This document shows positions 34,388 to 43,256 of a DNA stretch of 63,870 nt, in pieces. This stretch comes from Prevotella sp. tf2-5 (GTDB lineage: Bacteria > Bacteroidota > Bacteroidia > Bacteroidales > Bacteroidaceae): assembly GCF_900115435.1 (NCBI RefSeq), contig NZ_FOWK01000011.1, positions 1 through 63,870 on the forward strand. The letters are read 5' to 3'. Positions within the stretch are counted from its first letter, which is position 1; every line of letters starts with the position of its first letter. The position numbers and the translations under genes were made by a program. Under the pieces are notes generated by a model. The model saw nothing but the letters and a program-made list of their open reading frames with translations, ran no database searches and was not told the origin of the DNA.

Positions 34388-35655
34388 ATCAAGGAAAAGT
34401 TGATGTCCTGCTGGGCTTACAGTGGGGCGATGAGGGAAAAGGAAAGGTGGTTGACGTGTTGACACCACAGTATGATGTTGTTGCCCGTTTCCAAGGTGGT
34501 CCTAATGCGGGACACACACTGGAGTTCGAAGGACAGAAATACGTGCTTCGCAGTATCCCGTCCGGTATCTTCCAAGGTGATAAGGTCAACATCATCGGCA
34601 ATGGTGTGGTGTTGGCTCCCGATTTGTTTATGGAGGAGGCGAAAGCCTTGGAGGCAAGTGGTCATGAGTTGAAAAGCAGACTGCATATTTCCAAGAAGGC
34701 TCATCTTATCATGCCTACCCATCGTGTCCTGGATGCGGCTTATGAAGCTCAGAAAGGAAAGAACAAAGTGGGAACGACAGGAAAGGGAATAGGACCTACC
34801 TATACGGATAAAGTAAGCCGTAACGGTTTGCGTGTCGGTGATATCCTCGAGAACTTTGAGGAGAAATATGCCAAGGCAAAGGCTCGTCATGAAGCGATTC
34901 TCAAGTCATTGAACTTTGACTACGACATTACAGAGGTTGAGAAGAAATGGCTGGAGGGTATTGCGTATTTACGTCAGTTCCCCATTGTCGATTCCGAGCA
35001 TGAGATTAACAATCTGCTGAGGAGTGGCAAGAGTGTTCTCTGTGAGGGTGCTCAGGGTACGATGCTGGATATCGATTTCGGATCCTATCCCTTCGTGACC
35101 TCCTCCAACACTATCTGTGCGGGTGCTTGTACGGGATTAGGTATCGGTCCTAACAAGATCGGTGATGTCTATGGTATCATGAAAGCCTATTGTACCCGTG
35201 TCGGTGCCGGTCCCTTCCCCACAGAGCTCTTTGACGAGACAGGCAAGCGCATTCGTGACCTTGGTCATGAGTATGGTGCTGTGACAGGTCGTGAGCGCCG
35301 TTGTGGATGGATTGACTTGATCGCGCTGAAATACTCTATCATGGTGAACGGTGTTACCCAGTTGATTATGATGAAGAGTGACGTGCTGGACGACTTCGAT
35401 ACGATCAAGGCGTGTGTCGCCTATAAACAGAATGGTACTGAGATTGACTATTTCCCATATAATATTGAGGAGGGAATCGAACCCGTCTTCAAGGAACTCC
35501 CGGGATGGAAGACGGATATGACATCGTTTACCAGTGAGGAGCAGTTCCCACAGGCATTCAAAGACTATATCAAATTCCTGGAGGACTTCTTGGAGACTCC
35601 TATTAAGATTATCTCTATCGGTCCGGACAGAGCACAAACAATTGTAAGAAAGTAA
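34384..35655 (+). CDS. purA: Adenylosuccinate synthetase
   Basis: A 423-residue enzyme joining IMP and aspartate with GTP in AMP synthesis. Signature GLQWGDEGKGKVVD near residue 11, GGPNAGHTL, GTTGKGIGPTYTDKVSR and the GAQGTMLDIDFGSYPFVTSSN region are all present. Full length. It overlaps the Fur-family gene and abuts hisS (next base). Confidence 0.97.
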   Translation: MNQGKVDVLLGLQWGDEGKGKVVDVLTPQYDVVARFQGGPNAGHTLEFEGQKYVLRSIPSGIFQGDKVNIIGNGVVLAPDLFMEEAKALEASGHELKSRLHISKKAHLIMPTHRVLDAAYEAQKGKNKVGTTGKGIGPTYTDKVSRNGLRVGDILENFEEKYAKAKARHEAILKSLNFDYDITEVEKKWLEGIAYLRQFPIVDSEHEINNLLRSGKSVLCEGAQGTMLDIDFGSYPFVTSSNTICAGACTGLGIGPNKIGDVYGIMKAYCTRVGAGPFPTELFDETGKRIRDLGHEYGAVTGRERRCGWIDLIALKYSIMVNGVTQLIMMKSDVLDDFDTIKACVAYKQNGTEIDYFPYNIEEGIEPVFKELPGWKTDMTSFTSEEQFPQAFKDYIKFLEDFLETPIKIISIGPDRAQTIVRK

Positions 35656-37014
35656 ATGGCACAGAAACCAAGTATACCTAAGGGAACGCGCGATTTCGGA
35701 CCCGTCGAGATGGCAAAGCGTAACTATATCTTCAATACGATTCGTGAGGTATATGCTTTATATGGGTTCCAGCAGATCGAGACACCTGCTATGGAGACCT
35801 TGCAGACCTTGATGGGGAAATACGGAGAAGAGGGGGATAAGCTGCTCTTCAAAGTACTGAATAGTGGAGACTTCATGAGTAAGGTGACAGAACAGGAACT
35901 ACAGGAACGTAACTCCCTGCACCTTGCTGCCAAGCTCTGTGAGAAAGGACTGCGTTACGATCTGACAGTACCCTTTGCCCGTTATGTGGTGATGCATCGG
36001 GAGGAGTTACAACTGCCTTTCAAGCGTTATCAGATACAACCTGTATGGCGGGCTGACCGTCCCCAGAAGGGTCGCTATCGTGAGTTCTACCAGTGTGATG
36101 CCGATGTGGTGGGCTCCGACTCCCTGCTGAATGAGGTGGAGCTGATGCAGATCGTGGACACTGTCTTCACTCGCTTTGGCATCCGTGTACAGATAAAGAT
36201 CAATAATCGTAAGATATTGTCTGGTATTGCGGAAGTCATTGGCGCCGCTGATAAGATTGTCGACATCACTGTCGCCATCGATAAGCTCGACAAGATTGGT
36301 ATTGACAATGTCAATGCGGAACTGCGTGAGGATGGTCTCACTGAGGATCAGATCACGAGACTCCAGCCTATCATTTCCTTGTCGGGTACGAATGATGAGA
36401 AACTGCAGACCATCGCGAAGGTGCTTAGTGGCAGCGAGACAGGACTGAAGGGTGTCGAGGAGACGCAGTATATCTTGGATGTCCTCAAGTCTGTCGGTTT
36501 GAGAAATGAGATCCAGCTGGACCTGACACTGGCTCGTGGACTGAACTACTATACGGGTGCTATCTTCGAGGTGAAGGCTCTGGACGTGGAGATGGGTAGT
36601 ATCACTGGTGGCGGTCGTTACGACAACCTGACGGGTATCTTTGGAATGCCTGGGTTGAGTGGGGTAGGTATCTCCTTCGGTGCTGACCGCATCTATGATG
36701 TCCTCAACACGTTAGATCTCTATCCGAAGGACTCTATGACAGCCACACAGGTTCTCTTCATCAACTTCGGAGAGAAAGAGACTGCTTATTGCCTATCTAT
36801 TATAAATAAGGTTCGCGCGCGAGGCATCCGGGCTGAGATCTACCCTGATACTGCCAAGATGAAGAAGCAGATGAGTTATGCTAACGCCAAGCAGATTCCC
36901 TTCGTCGCCCTCGCTGGAGAGAATGAGATGAAGGAAGGGAAGATCACTCTCAAGAATATGGAGACTGGTGAGCAACAGATGGTAACCCCAGAAGAACTGA
37001 TAGCCAAGTTATGA
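35656..37014 (+). CDS. hisS: Histidyl-tRNA synthetase
   Basis: A 452-residue class II synthetase. Motif 1 near [13 protein letters not shown], motif 2 [23 protein letters not shown], the histidine motifs [15 protein letters not shown] and motif 3 [15 protein letters not shown], then an anticodon-binding domain. Starts on the base after the purA stop. Confidence 0.97.
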   Translation: MAQKPSIPKGTRDFGPVEMAKRNYIFNTIREVYALYGFQQIETPAMETLQTLMGKYGEEGDKLLFKVLNSGDFMSKVTEQELQERNSLHLAAKLCEKGLRYDLTVPFARYVVMHREELQLPFKRYQIQPVWRADRPQKGRYREFYQCDADVVGSDSLLNEVELMQIVDTVFTRFGIRVQIKINNRKILSGIAEVIGAADKIVDITVAIDKLDKIGIDNVNAELREDGLTEDQITRLQPIISLSGTNDEKLQTIAKVLSGSETGLKGVEETQYILDVLKSVGLRNEIQLDLTLARGLNYYTGAIFEVKALDVEMGSITGGGRYDNLTGIFGMPGLSGVGISFGADRIYDVLNTLDLYPKDSMTATQVLFINFGEKETAYCLSIINKVRARGIRAEIYPDTAKMKKQMSYANAKQIPFVALAGENEMKEGKITLKNMETGEQQMVTPEELIAKL

Positions 37015-37829
37015 GAAAGGTATTCATGGCATTGCTGGTCTTGGTGACACTGACCTCTCTGAAGCCGGACCGTCTGACGACTATTTTCGTGATAGGCGAC
37101 TCGACAGCGGCTAAGAAGGACCTCTCTACCGGTTCGCCGGAAAGAGGGTGGGCGATGGCATTGCAGGAGTATTTCGACTCTACCTATATACGGGTTGACA
37201 ATCATGCCGTCAACGGTCGTTCCTCTAAGAGCTTTATCGACGAGGGACGTTGGGACAAGGTGCTGTCACTGATCCGTCCCGGTGACTATGTCATCATCCA
37301 GTTTGGTCATAATGACGAGAAGGCACAGCCTGCCCGTCATACTGACCCGGGTTCCACCTTCGACTATAATCTTGCGAGATTTGTGCGTGAGACAAGGGAG
37401 AAAGGTGGCATCCCCGTCATCATGAATCCTGTCGTACGTCGTAACTTCGCTACGAAGACGGTGAAGAACGATGATGACGAGGCTTTGCGTAACACCACCT
37501 TCGCTGATGGCGCCAAGGTAACGGAGGGTGACTCTCTGATAGATACCCATAAGCTCTATGCTGTAGCTCCTCGTGATGTGGCAATGCGTATGAACGCACA
37601 TTTTGTGGATGCCAATAGGATTACGCATGACCTGGAGCAGTCGCTGGGTGTGGAGGGCTCTAAGAAACTCCACATGTGGTATAAGCCCGGGGAGCATCCT
37701 GCTTTGCCGCAAGGTCGTCAGGACAATACACATTATAATATATATGGCGCCCATGTTGTGGCAGGACTCTTGTCTGACGCACTTGTCAAGGAGATACCTG
37801 TATTGGGGAAATATCATATTAAGAAGTAA
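37011..37829 (+). CDS. SGNH hydrolase, rhamnogalacturonan acetylesterase type
   Basis: A 272-residue protein with a short signal peptide ([17 protein letters not shown]) and SGNH blocks: FVIGDSTAA (nucleophile Ser), [20 protein letters not shown] and [15 protein letters not shown] (catalytic Asp/His). This is the arrangement of fungal and Bacteroidetes rhamnogalacturonan acetylesterases, which remove acetyl groups from pectin. Substrate specificity is inferred. It overlaps hisS by 4 nt, an odd partner, and no other pectin genes are near. Confidence 0.83.
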   Translation: MRKVFMALLVLVTLTSLKPDRLTTIFVIGDSTAAKKDLSTGSPERGWAMALQEYFDSTYIRVDNHAVNGRSSKSFIDEGRWDKVLSLIRPGDYVIIQFGHNDEKAQPARHTDPGSTFDYNLARFVRETREKGGIPVIMNPVVRRNFATKTVKNDDDEALRNTTFADGAKVTEGDSLIDTHKLYAVAPRDVAMRMNAHFVDANRITHDLEQSLGVEGSKKLHMWYKPGEHPALPQGRQDNTHYNIYGAHVVAGLLSDALVKEIPVLGKYHIKK

Positions 37830-37834
37830 TTGTT

Positions 37835-38317
37835 ATGGATGAGATGCTCCGACCAGTAAAGAAACCTAGTGGATGCTTGTCTTTCTTAGGATGGCTGTTG
37901 ACGATAGGCAGCATACTCTTTATCGCCTTATGTATCGCTATGATCTTTGAGGGTGAGAAACACATGGATGAGCTTCGTGCGGAATATGCGGCATCGCAGG
38001 AAGAATATGAGAAGGCGATGGAAGTATATAACGCCGACTCCACTCATTTACAGCAAGAGTATCAGCGTATCCAAGCGATGATTGACAAGGCGGAGGAAGC
38101 TGGTGATACGGCATTGGTCACGGAGTTGAGCGATAGCTTGTCACTATATGCTGAGCCTGTGTATCAACGTCGTGGAGCCATCGGCTTCAACATTGCAGGA
38201 GCCTTCTTCTTTGTCTTTGCCCTCTGTGCCTGTGTCCCCTTGTTGATAGGTGTCATCCTTCTTGTCTATTATCATAGGCGTAAACAGAAATACAAACAAC
38301 AAACTAAAATAATATAG
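37835..38317 (+). CDS. Small membrane protein with central coiled coil
   Basis: A 160-residue protein with two membrane helices (about 18-38 and 115-145) around a 70-residue charged helical stretch (EYAASQEEYEKAMEVYN...LQQEYQRIQAMIDKAEEAGD) that should form a coiled coil, probably in the periplasm. The C-terminus is basic (YHRRKQKYKQQTK) and cytoplasmic. I do not recognise the family. It lies between the esterase and a lipoprotein, all with gaps of about 5 bp. Confidence 0.7.
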   Translation: MDEMLRPVKKPSGCLSFLGWLLTIGSILFIALCIAMIFEGEKHMDELRAEYAASQEEYEKAMEVYNADSTHLQQEYQRIQAMIDKAEEAGDTALVTELSDSLSLYAEPVYQRRGAIGFNIAGAFFFVFALCACVPLLIGVILLVYYHRRKQKYKQQTKII

Positions 38318-38322
38318 TTGAT

Positions 38323-39042
38323 ATGAGACATTTAATGAGGATATCAGCCCTTGTGCTGACAGGTGCACTGCTCACTGCCTGTGGTAATAAGGAGCAGAAG
38401 AGTGAGACAGCCGTTAATGAGAACCCTGTCCAGGAGAAAGTCGAGGTAAAACAAGTGGAAGGTCGTAAGAACTTCAGTGACAAGGCTGTCATCACACCAT
38501 TACCTGCCATCATGATTGCCACATGGGATGAGAACAAGAATCCTGATGTGATGATGGCTGCATGGGGTGGTCAGTGCGGTCCCAAACATATCACTTTCGT
38601 GCTCTCTAAACACAAGACGACGGACAATATCCGTCTGAAGAAGGCTTTCACCATCAGCTTCGCCTCGAAGGACGATATCGTGCAGAGTGACTATTTCGGC
38701 ATCGTTTCTGGTAACGACGTTCCTGACAAGGTGGCAAAGGCTGGGTTCACCATCACACCGAGTCCTAATGTGGATGCCCCCATCATCAACGAGTATAAGC
38801 TGACACTGGAGTGCAAGGTGGTTACTTTTGAGGAAGACGACAAGGGTGGTGCCCGTGTGGTTGGTGAGATCGTCAACATGAGTGCCGACGAGAGCATCCT
38901 CGACGCAGAGGGTAATATCGACCTCGGCAAGCTTCAGCCTGTTATCTTCGACTCCTCCAAAGGTGAATACCGTGTGGTGGGTGAGAAAGTCGGTACAGCA
39001 TGGGGCTCTGGAAAGTCTATTATTGAAAAAGAGGTGAAATAA
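38323..39042 (+). CDS. Lipoprotein with flavin-reductase-like FMN-binding domain
   Basis: A 239-residue protein. The start LMRISALVLTGALLTAC gives a lipobox (LTAC) and a polar tether. Residues about 50-235 match the split-barrel flavin reductase fold: SDKAVITPLPAIMIATWDEN, NPDVMMAAWGGQCGPKHITF, FTISFASKDDIVQSDYFGIVSG and the C-terminal YRVVGEKVGTAW. Flavin reductases of this fold are normally cytoplasmic; here export to the periplasm or surface is predicted. Last gene of the operon, followed by the repeat region. Confidence 0.72.
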   Translation: MRHLMRISALVLTGALLTACGNKEQKSETAVNENPVQEKVEVKQVEGRKNFSDKAVITPLPAIMIATWDENKNPDVMMAAWGGQCGPKHITFVLSKHKTTDNIRLKKAFTISFASKDDIVQSDYFGIVSGNDVPDKVAKAGFTITPSPNVDAPIINEYKLTLECKVVTFEEDDKGGARVVGEIVNMSADESILDAEGNIDLGKLQPVIFDSSKGEYRVVGEKVGTAWGSGKSIIEKEVK

Positions 39043-39071
39043 GGATATAGATACTGCCATGACCCTATGAA

Positions 39072-39145
39072 GGCGGCACCTTCGACCCTTGAAGGTGCCG
39101 CCTTCGACCTAAGGAAGCGGCACCTTCGCAGGCAGGAGGTGCCGC
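39072..39145. repeat. Pair of GC-rich palindromes
   Basis: Perfect 12-bp stem GGCGGCACCTTC (39072-39083) / GAAGGTGCCGCC (39091-39102) with a 7-nt loop, followed by a second copy of the same arms, GCGGCACCT (39117-39125) / AGGTGCCGC (39137-39145), with a longer loop. REP-like; may also slow transcription after the preceding operon, but there is no T-tract. Confidence 0.85.
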
Positions 39146-39194
39146 CTTCGTAAAACACCCCTGTTAGATGCTTTTTATTCCGATATCTCCTATC

Positions 39195-39260
39195 TCAGTA
39201 AATTCACTGAATTTGGTGAGTAAATTCACTGAATTTACTGAGTAAACACACTGAATTTAC
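39195..39260. repeat. Tandem array, 3 x 22 bp
   Basis: Units at 39195-39216, 39217-39238 and 39239-39260. Each of the first two contains the palindrome AAATTCACTGAATTT; the third differs at the second arm. The array is bracketed by ATCTCCTAT (39184-39192) and its inverse ATAGGAGAT (39265-39273). Confidence 0.9.
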
Positions 39261-39297
39261 TTTCATAGGAGATTCTTCCATATAAGGACAATTCGAA

Positions 39298-39564
39298 AAA
39301 AACTACTCCCCTTCTCCCGTCATGTGGCTCAAAGCCCGATAAATAAAGGGCGCAAGGCACGGGAGTAGTTGGCTGAACATCTCCCATACTACTCCCGTCT
39401 CTCATCATCTGCTCCTCCCTCGTCTCTGCGTTTACTTCAAAAAAGCAAGGGGTAGTCCAAGCGAAAAGGGACTAGTACGGGAGTAGTTGGAGCAACTATT
39501 CCCGTCTTGAAACGCCCTGTATATCGGTGTTTCAGAAGAAAAAGGGAGAAGGGGAGTAGTTTTT
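39298..39564. mobile_element. MITE-like element with 21-bp inverted ends
   Basis: Positions 39298-39318 and 39544-39564 are perfect inverted repeats of 21 bp (core ACTACTCCCCTTCTCCC / reverse), and the similarity continues imperfectly outward through CGAAA/TTTCG. Inside are three further copies of the sub-motif GGGAGTAGTTGG or its reverse (39361, about 39398, about 39480). There is no open frame. No clear target-site duplication could be fixed. Confidence 0.6.
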
Positions 39565-39597
39565 GCGAAATTCTTAAAACTTCTATGAAATCAGTTA

Positions 39598-39707
39598 CCG
39601 ACTGAAGCCCATTTTCATACCGACTAAAGCCCACTTTCATACCGATTAAGGGCTTTATTCGACCCGATTAAAGCCCTCATTCAAGTTAATTAAAGCCTTT
39701 ATTTGCT
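39598..39707. repeat. Degenerate tandem array, 5 x 22 bp
   Basis: Units begin at 39598, 39620, 39642, 39664 and 39686; the first two are nearly identical (CCGACTRAAGCCCAYTTTCATA) and the others keep CCGATTAAAGCC-type cores. The sequence is different from the array at 39195 but the unit length is the same. Confidence 0.85.
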
Positions 39708-39912
39708 AATCACCTTAACCATGAACCATGAATCCTGAACCCTTCACCCTGCCCCCTGACCCCAAATTTTGATGAGTACCTCTAAAGTCTAAAGCCCCCT
39801 CTTCCCAGTTCAATCTTTTAATATAAAAAAGAGTAGGGTAATGATGTGGTATTTTGCGGAATTTTTAGTATATTTGCCGTTGAAACATTACAAATACATA
39901 AATATTACGACT

Positions 39913-41736
39913 ATGAGAAAGACGATCTTCGAGCTTTGGATGCTCATCCTGCCGGTGATTCTGGGCCTGGCATCGTGTACAGACAAGGAGGACTGCTCCA
40001 TAATGATAACTGAGATTGACCCCGGAAGTGTGAACCAATTCGACCCCGAAATGCTGGCACCAATGGCGGGTTTATTCGTGGCACAGGACGTAGATGCCGA
40101 CTTGAAACAGGCATTCGTTTGGGGGACCAACCCGGAATTAAGTGCTATGAACAATGTAGAAACAGCCGACGTGTATGTGTTGAACAAACTGACCGATATC
40201 AGCGAAGATGTATTGAGAAAAGTGCTCACGGAAGATCCTGATCAGAAACTCGTTTGTGTGGTCAATCCCGTCAAGGATGAGTTTGATGCTTACGCCATGA
40301 GCCACGAGTGGTTTGACATCGAGAGTGAATACATCGACAACTCTGTCTTCATTTACGGTTTCAATGGTGATGAAAGCCACTACTTCATCTACACACCCGA
40401 GAGCGACGAGGTGGGCGATCCCGTAGAGGAGAACATGAACCGTGCTCAGAACAACTATGTGATGATATCTGGCATGCTGTCAGACTATACCAAACGTGCC
40501 AATAAGAACGACAAAACCGATAGCGACAGCGGTTTACCCGACATGGAGCAATTTGCCTCGCACAATCACATTCAAGAAACGTGGAAAACCTCAGCCAATT
40601 GCACGTTCAGGCAATTGGCTGCCGGGTCGGATCCTGATGTTTTCAATGGCATTTTCACGCTGACCGCCACCTACGACATCTACACGGTACACGTTTACGA
40701 GGGCGAGCCAGGAGCGGGCGACTACTACGGTGTGAAGATGAATGCCAGCGTTGCCAGTGACAAAATGTGGAAGGGCAAAGGCTGGAACAGGCATGGAGGC
40801 ACTCTTGTGCGCTGGTGCGGAGCCTACTGCAAGAACTTCATTGTCGAGTCGCACCTCATTTCAAATTTTTCGGTTGACGATGAAAGCTGGATGGAAGATA
40901 CCAGCGACCACATCATATTCCCGGCAGGTGCGACGCCATCGCCATTAACGACGAACGGCACGACCACTGTAGAGAACAAGAACTCCTTCAGTCTGAAGTT
41001 GAGCCAAAGCATTGGCGGCACGAAAAAAAAGGAAAATGGGAGTGGAAGTTTAGAATTCGGTTTCAGCGAGGGCTGGGAGTGGAGCCACTCCGAGACACGT
41101 CAGATAAAAGACGTGGACGTTGTGAACGAGAAAAACAACGGCAACTGGGCACGCTGGCGCCTGCAGTTCAACAACCTGCCAGAGTTCAAGTGGAGCGAGG
41201 AGTACGGTTTCAACCTCAACAACAACCAGGCTGCCCGCGGCACAATGGACATCCAAACATCATGGATGTGGTATGATAAAAATGGAAAGGACAACGAAGA
41301 CCGTGAGCCCTACACTCTCTGCACATGGCTGATGGGAGAATATGGGATTCAGAGCTTTGTCACAACAAAAGCTGACCTGAACGAAACTGTAATGACGAAG
41401 TCGAAAAGGTCCATCAAAAAGATGCCAAAGATTGTGAATACCACGGCTGGACGGCTGAAGATAGTTAATAACATGCCCGACGGCATAACCATATCGAACA
41501 TCAAGGTCATCACAACCGACGGCAAAGAGGCAAGTGAATTTGAGTACACCGTACCCAACGGCGGCGAGAAGATACTGGGAGCCTACGATACTCACTACCA
41601 GTATATCGTAACCTTCGTGGGCAGGACGACGGACGGTCAGACCCGCAACTATAAATTCACGCTGAACCCGAGCATAAAACTCGACCACAAGACCATGGTC
41701 ACTATTTATGCCGCCAGCGACTTCACTGCGCAGTAA
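39913..41736 (+). CDS. Lipoprotein with possible pore-forming-toxin-like stem
   Basis: A 607-residue protein from ATG 39913; the frame upstream covers the promoter. Signal and lipobox MLILPVILGLASC. The N-terminal 170 residues are acidic. From about residue 355 there is a Ser/Thr-rich stretch with alternating hydrophobic residues (NSFSLKLSQSIGG ... SLEFGFSEGWEWSHSETRQ, then DVDVVNE and WARWRLQFNNLPE), which resembles the membrane-inserting stem and following strands of leukocidin/aerolysin-type beta-pore toxins. An Ig-like domain (about 515-607) ends the protein. I do not recognise a close family, so the toxin idea is tentative. Codon choice is more mixed than in the neighbouring housekeeping genes, and repeats flank the gene on both sides, both suggesting transfer. 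Confidence 0.6.
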   Translation: MRKTIFELWMLILPVILGLASCTDKEDCSIMITEIDPGSVNQFDPEMLAPMAGLFVAQDVDADLKQAFVWGTNPELSAMNNVETADVYVLNKLTDISEDVLRKVLTEDPDQKLVCVVNPVKDEFDAYAMSHEWFDIESEYIDNSVFIYGFNGDESHYFIYTPESDEVGDPVEENMNRAQNNYVMISGMLSDYTKRANKNDKTDSDSGLPDMEQFASHNHIQETWKTSANCTFRQLAAGSDPDVFNGIFTLTATYDIYTVHVYEGEPGAGDYYGVKMNASVASDKMWKGKGWNRHGGTLVRWCGAYCKNFIVESHLISNFSVDDESWMEDTSDHIIFPAGATPSPLTTNGTTTVENKNSFSLKLSQSIGGTKKKENGSGSLEFGFSEGWEWSHSETRQIKDVDVVNEKNNGNWARWRLQFNNLPEFKWSEEYGFNLNNNQAARGTMDIQTSWMWYDKNGKDNEDREPYTLCTWLMGEYGIQSFVTTKADLNETVMTKSKRSIKKMPKIVNTTAGRLKIVNNMPDGITISNIKVITTDGKEASEFEYTVPNGGEKILGAYDTHYQYIVTFVGRTTDGQTRNYKFTLNPSIKLDHKTMVTIYAASDFTAQ

Positions 41737-41740
41737 TTAT

Positions 41741-41777
41741 TCCAATATCTCCTATGGGGGGTCCAATATCTCCTATG
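41741..41777. repeat. Direct repeat TCCAATATCTCCTATG, two copies
   Basis: Exact 16-bp copies at 41741-41756 and 41762-41777, 21 bp apart. The core ATCTCCTAT also occurs on the other side of the lipoprotein gene at 39184 and inverted at 39265. Confidence 0.85.
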
Positions 41778-41843
41778 AGGAACATCAGGGACTGGTACCT
41801 GTCTCGTTTAATGGGAAAATTAGCTACGGTATAATCCAAAGAG

Positions 41844-41879
41844 CAGCAACAGATCAGAGTGTCCTCTGATCTGTTGCTG
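41844..41879. terminator. 16-bp hairpin between convergent genes
   Basis: Perfect stem 41844-41859 / 41864-41879 (CAGCAACAGATCAGAG and its reverse) with a 4-nt loop, centred between the lipoprotein gene and the AAA+ gene. T-tracts are weak on both sides, but position and stability fit a bidirectional terminator. Confidence 0.65.
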
Positions 41880-41886
41880 TGTTAGA

Positions 41887-42990
41887 TTAGAAACCCACAT
41901 GTGGTTTTGGTTTCGGAACGTCTATCGGCTGTACGTCAGCAGGTGTGATCGTGAAGCATTTCTTGATGGTCGGAGCATCCTCCGCAAAGGCATAGTTCAC
42001 ACAGCGTTTTGCATGTGCCAAGTAGATATGCTCCAAGAGATTCGCCACGAAGCGGGCATTGCCCCATGTGTTAGCGTCATGTCCGGCATAAGCCTCAGTC
42101 AGCAACGCCTTGTATTTCGCCTTTGCAGCACGAGTGAAGTGATATTTATACTCGTCCATCCTGCGAAGGGTTATCTCCATCAGCTCGTCGACGGTGAAGT
42201 CGGCAAACTCAAAACGGTTAGGAAACCGTGAGGCGAGTCCAGCGTTAAGGTCGAGCAGTTGTTGCATCGGCTCCTTGTAGCCACAGAGGACGATGGCGAT
42301 GTCACGATGGTACTCGTTAGCGAGTATCTCCATCAACAACTGGATGACCATTTTGCCAGGATCGTTCGGATGGGGAGAGTTCAGCAGATAAGCCTCATCG
42401 ATCATCAGTACGCCACCCTCAGCCATCTCCAGTACCTGTCGCACCGCTTTCTCCTCGTCGCCCCAGTTTGTTCCGAGGAATGTGCTACGGGTGCATATCA
42501 CCACATGACCTTTGCTGAGTACCCCTACCTCTCTCAATAACGAGCCATAGATCTTACAGACGGTCGTCTTTCCCGTTCCCGGTTTTCCGAAGAAGATGGC
42601 ATGCAGTGATACGTTATGCTCCTTCCATCCAGGGTTTCCCATTGCCATACAGCGATTATAAGTCGTGAACAGCAGCAAATCGCTAATCTGCTGTTTGATA
42701 TTCTTACATCCCACCAGTTGATCCAGTTTCTTCCTAGGATTCCTGAGAGGTTTCAGGATTTCCACCTTCACCGTGTTTTTCTCGTTGAACTCCACCGAGC
42801 CCTCTGGAAAGTCTTCGAGGTTTATCTCCTCGTCCTCATCTTTCTCCTCGTCGTCTTCCTCCTCATCATTTAAAAAAGAGGTCGTTTCCTGATTGTCATT
42901 GTCATCATCCAATGCACTGTCCACGAACTCTTTCAATAACAAACTGAACTCATCATCCTCCATCATAGACTCTTGTGTTTTGTCACTCAT
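41887..42990 (-). CDS. AAA+ ATPase of the CbxX/CbbX (SpoVK-like) type
   Basis: A 367-residue protein from ATG 42990; the longer frame would start at a TTG. Residues about 29-61 are almost purely acidic (Asp/Glu runs). The AAA+ core has QLVGCKNIKQQI, Walker A FFGKPGTGKTT (about 134-143), Walker B LMIDEAYLL, sensor region ANEYHRDIAIVLCGYKEPM and arginine-finger region NAGLASRFPN, all as in CbbX/SpoVK proteins, which remodel protein complexes. The target is unknown; no Rubisco genes are near. It stands alone with a promoter about 270 bp upstream. Confidence 0.85.
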   Translation of the reverse strand: MSDKTQESMMEDDEFSLLLKEFVDSALDDDNDNQETTSFLNDEEEDDEEKDEDEEINLEDFPEGSVEFNEKNTVKVEILKPLRNPRKKLDQLVGCKNIKQQISDLLLFTTYNRCMAMGNPGWKEHNVSLHAIFFGKPGTGKTTVCKIYGSLLREVGVLSKGHVVICTRSTFLGTNWGDEEKAVRQVLEMAEGGVLMIDEAYLLNSPHPNDPGKMVIQLLMEILANEYHRDIAIVLCGYKEPMQQLLDLNAGLASRFPNRFEFADFTVDELMEITLRRMDEYKYHFTRAAKAKYKALLTEAYAGHDANTWGNARFVANLLEHIYLAHAKRCVNYAFAEDAPTIKKCFTITPADVQPIDVPKPKPHVGF

Positions 42991-43250
42991 AGTTAAATTA
43001 ATCAATTAATGTTCATGAATAGGTATATCGTAGTCACTCCCCCTCAAGGGAGCGCATGAGAGAATAGTCCGCGATTTCAAAGAACGCTTTAAGCGAGCGA
43101 AGAGTCAAACTTGTTTGAACTCTTCCGAGTGTTGCGTTTTTCGAGCTTCAAGCTCAAAGAGCGCACAAATATCCACACACAGTGCTACACCATGTGCTGT
43201 ATCTGACAGTTATTAAAATTTAGGTTATATTTCCTTTCCTTTCATATTTG
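42991..43250 (-). promoter_or_regulatory. Long structured 5' leader of the AAA+ gene
   Basis: From the promoter at 43257-43288 the transcript would run about 260 nt before the ATG. On the minus strand the RNA can form GAGCTT-G-AAGCTC (43143-43155), AAGAGTTCAAAC-AA-GTTTGACTCTT (about 43099-43124, one bulge) and CTCCC-TTGA-GGGGGAG (about 43037-43052). I see no known riboswitch signature. Confidence 0.5.
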
Positions 43251-43256
43251 CGGATG

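Larger units (their letters stand above)
39043..39912. other. Repeat-rich gene-free region
   Basis: About 870 bp with no convincing gene. From left to right it contains two GC-rich hairpins (39072-39145), a 3 x 22-bp tandem array (39195-39260), an inverted repeat pair enclosing about 270 bp (39298-39564), a 5 x 22-bp degenerate tandem array (39598-39707) and a C-rich simple-repeat stretch (AACCATGAAYCCTGAACCC type, about 39717-39765). A weak promoter (TATATTTG at 39869-39876) precedes the next gene. Confidence 0.8.

Noticed and set aside
39195..39707. Possible CRISPR arrays
   Set aside because: Repeats follow each other without spacers and the unit is only 22 bp; no cas genes are near.
39717..39770. 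AACCATGAAYCCTGAACCC stretch as an attachment site
   Set aside because: Simple-sequence degeneration without a tRNA, integrase or second copy in the window.
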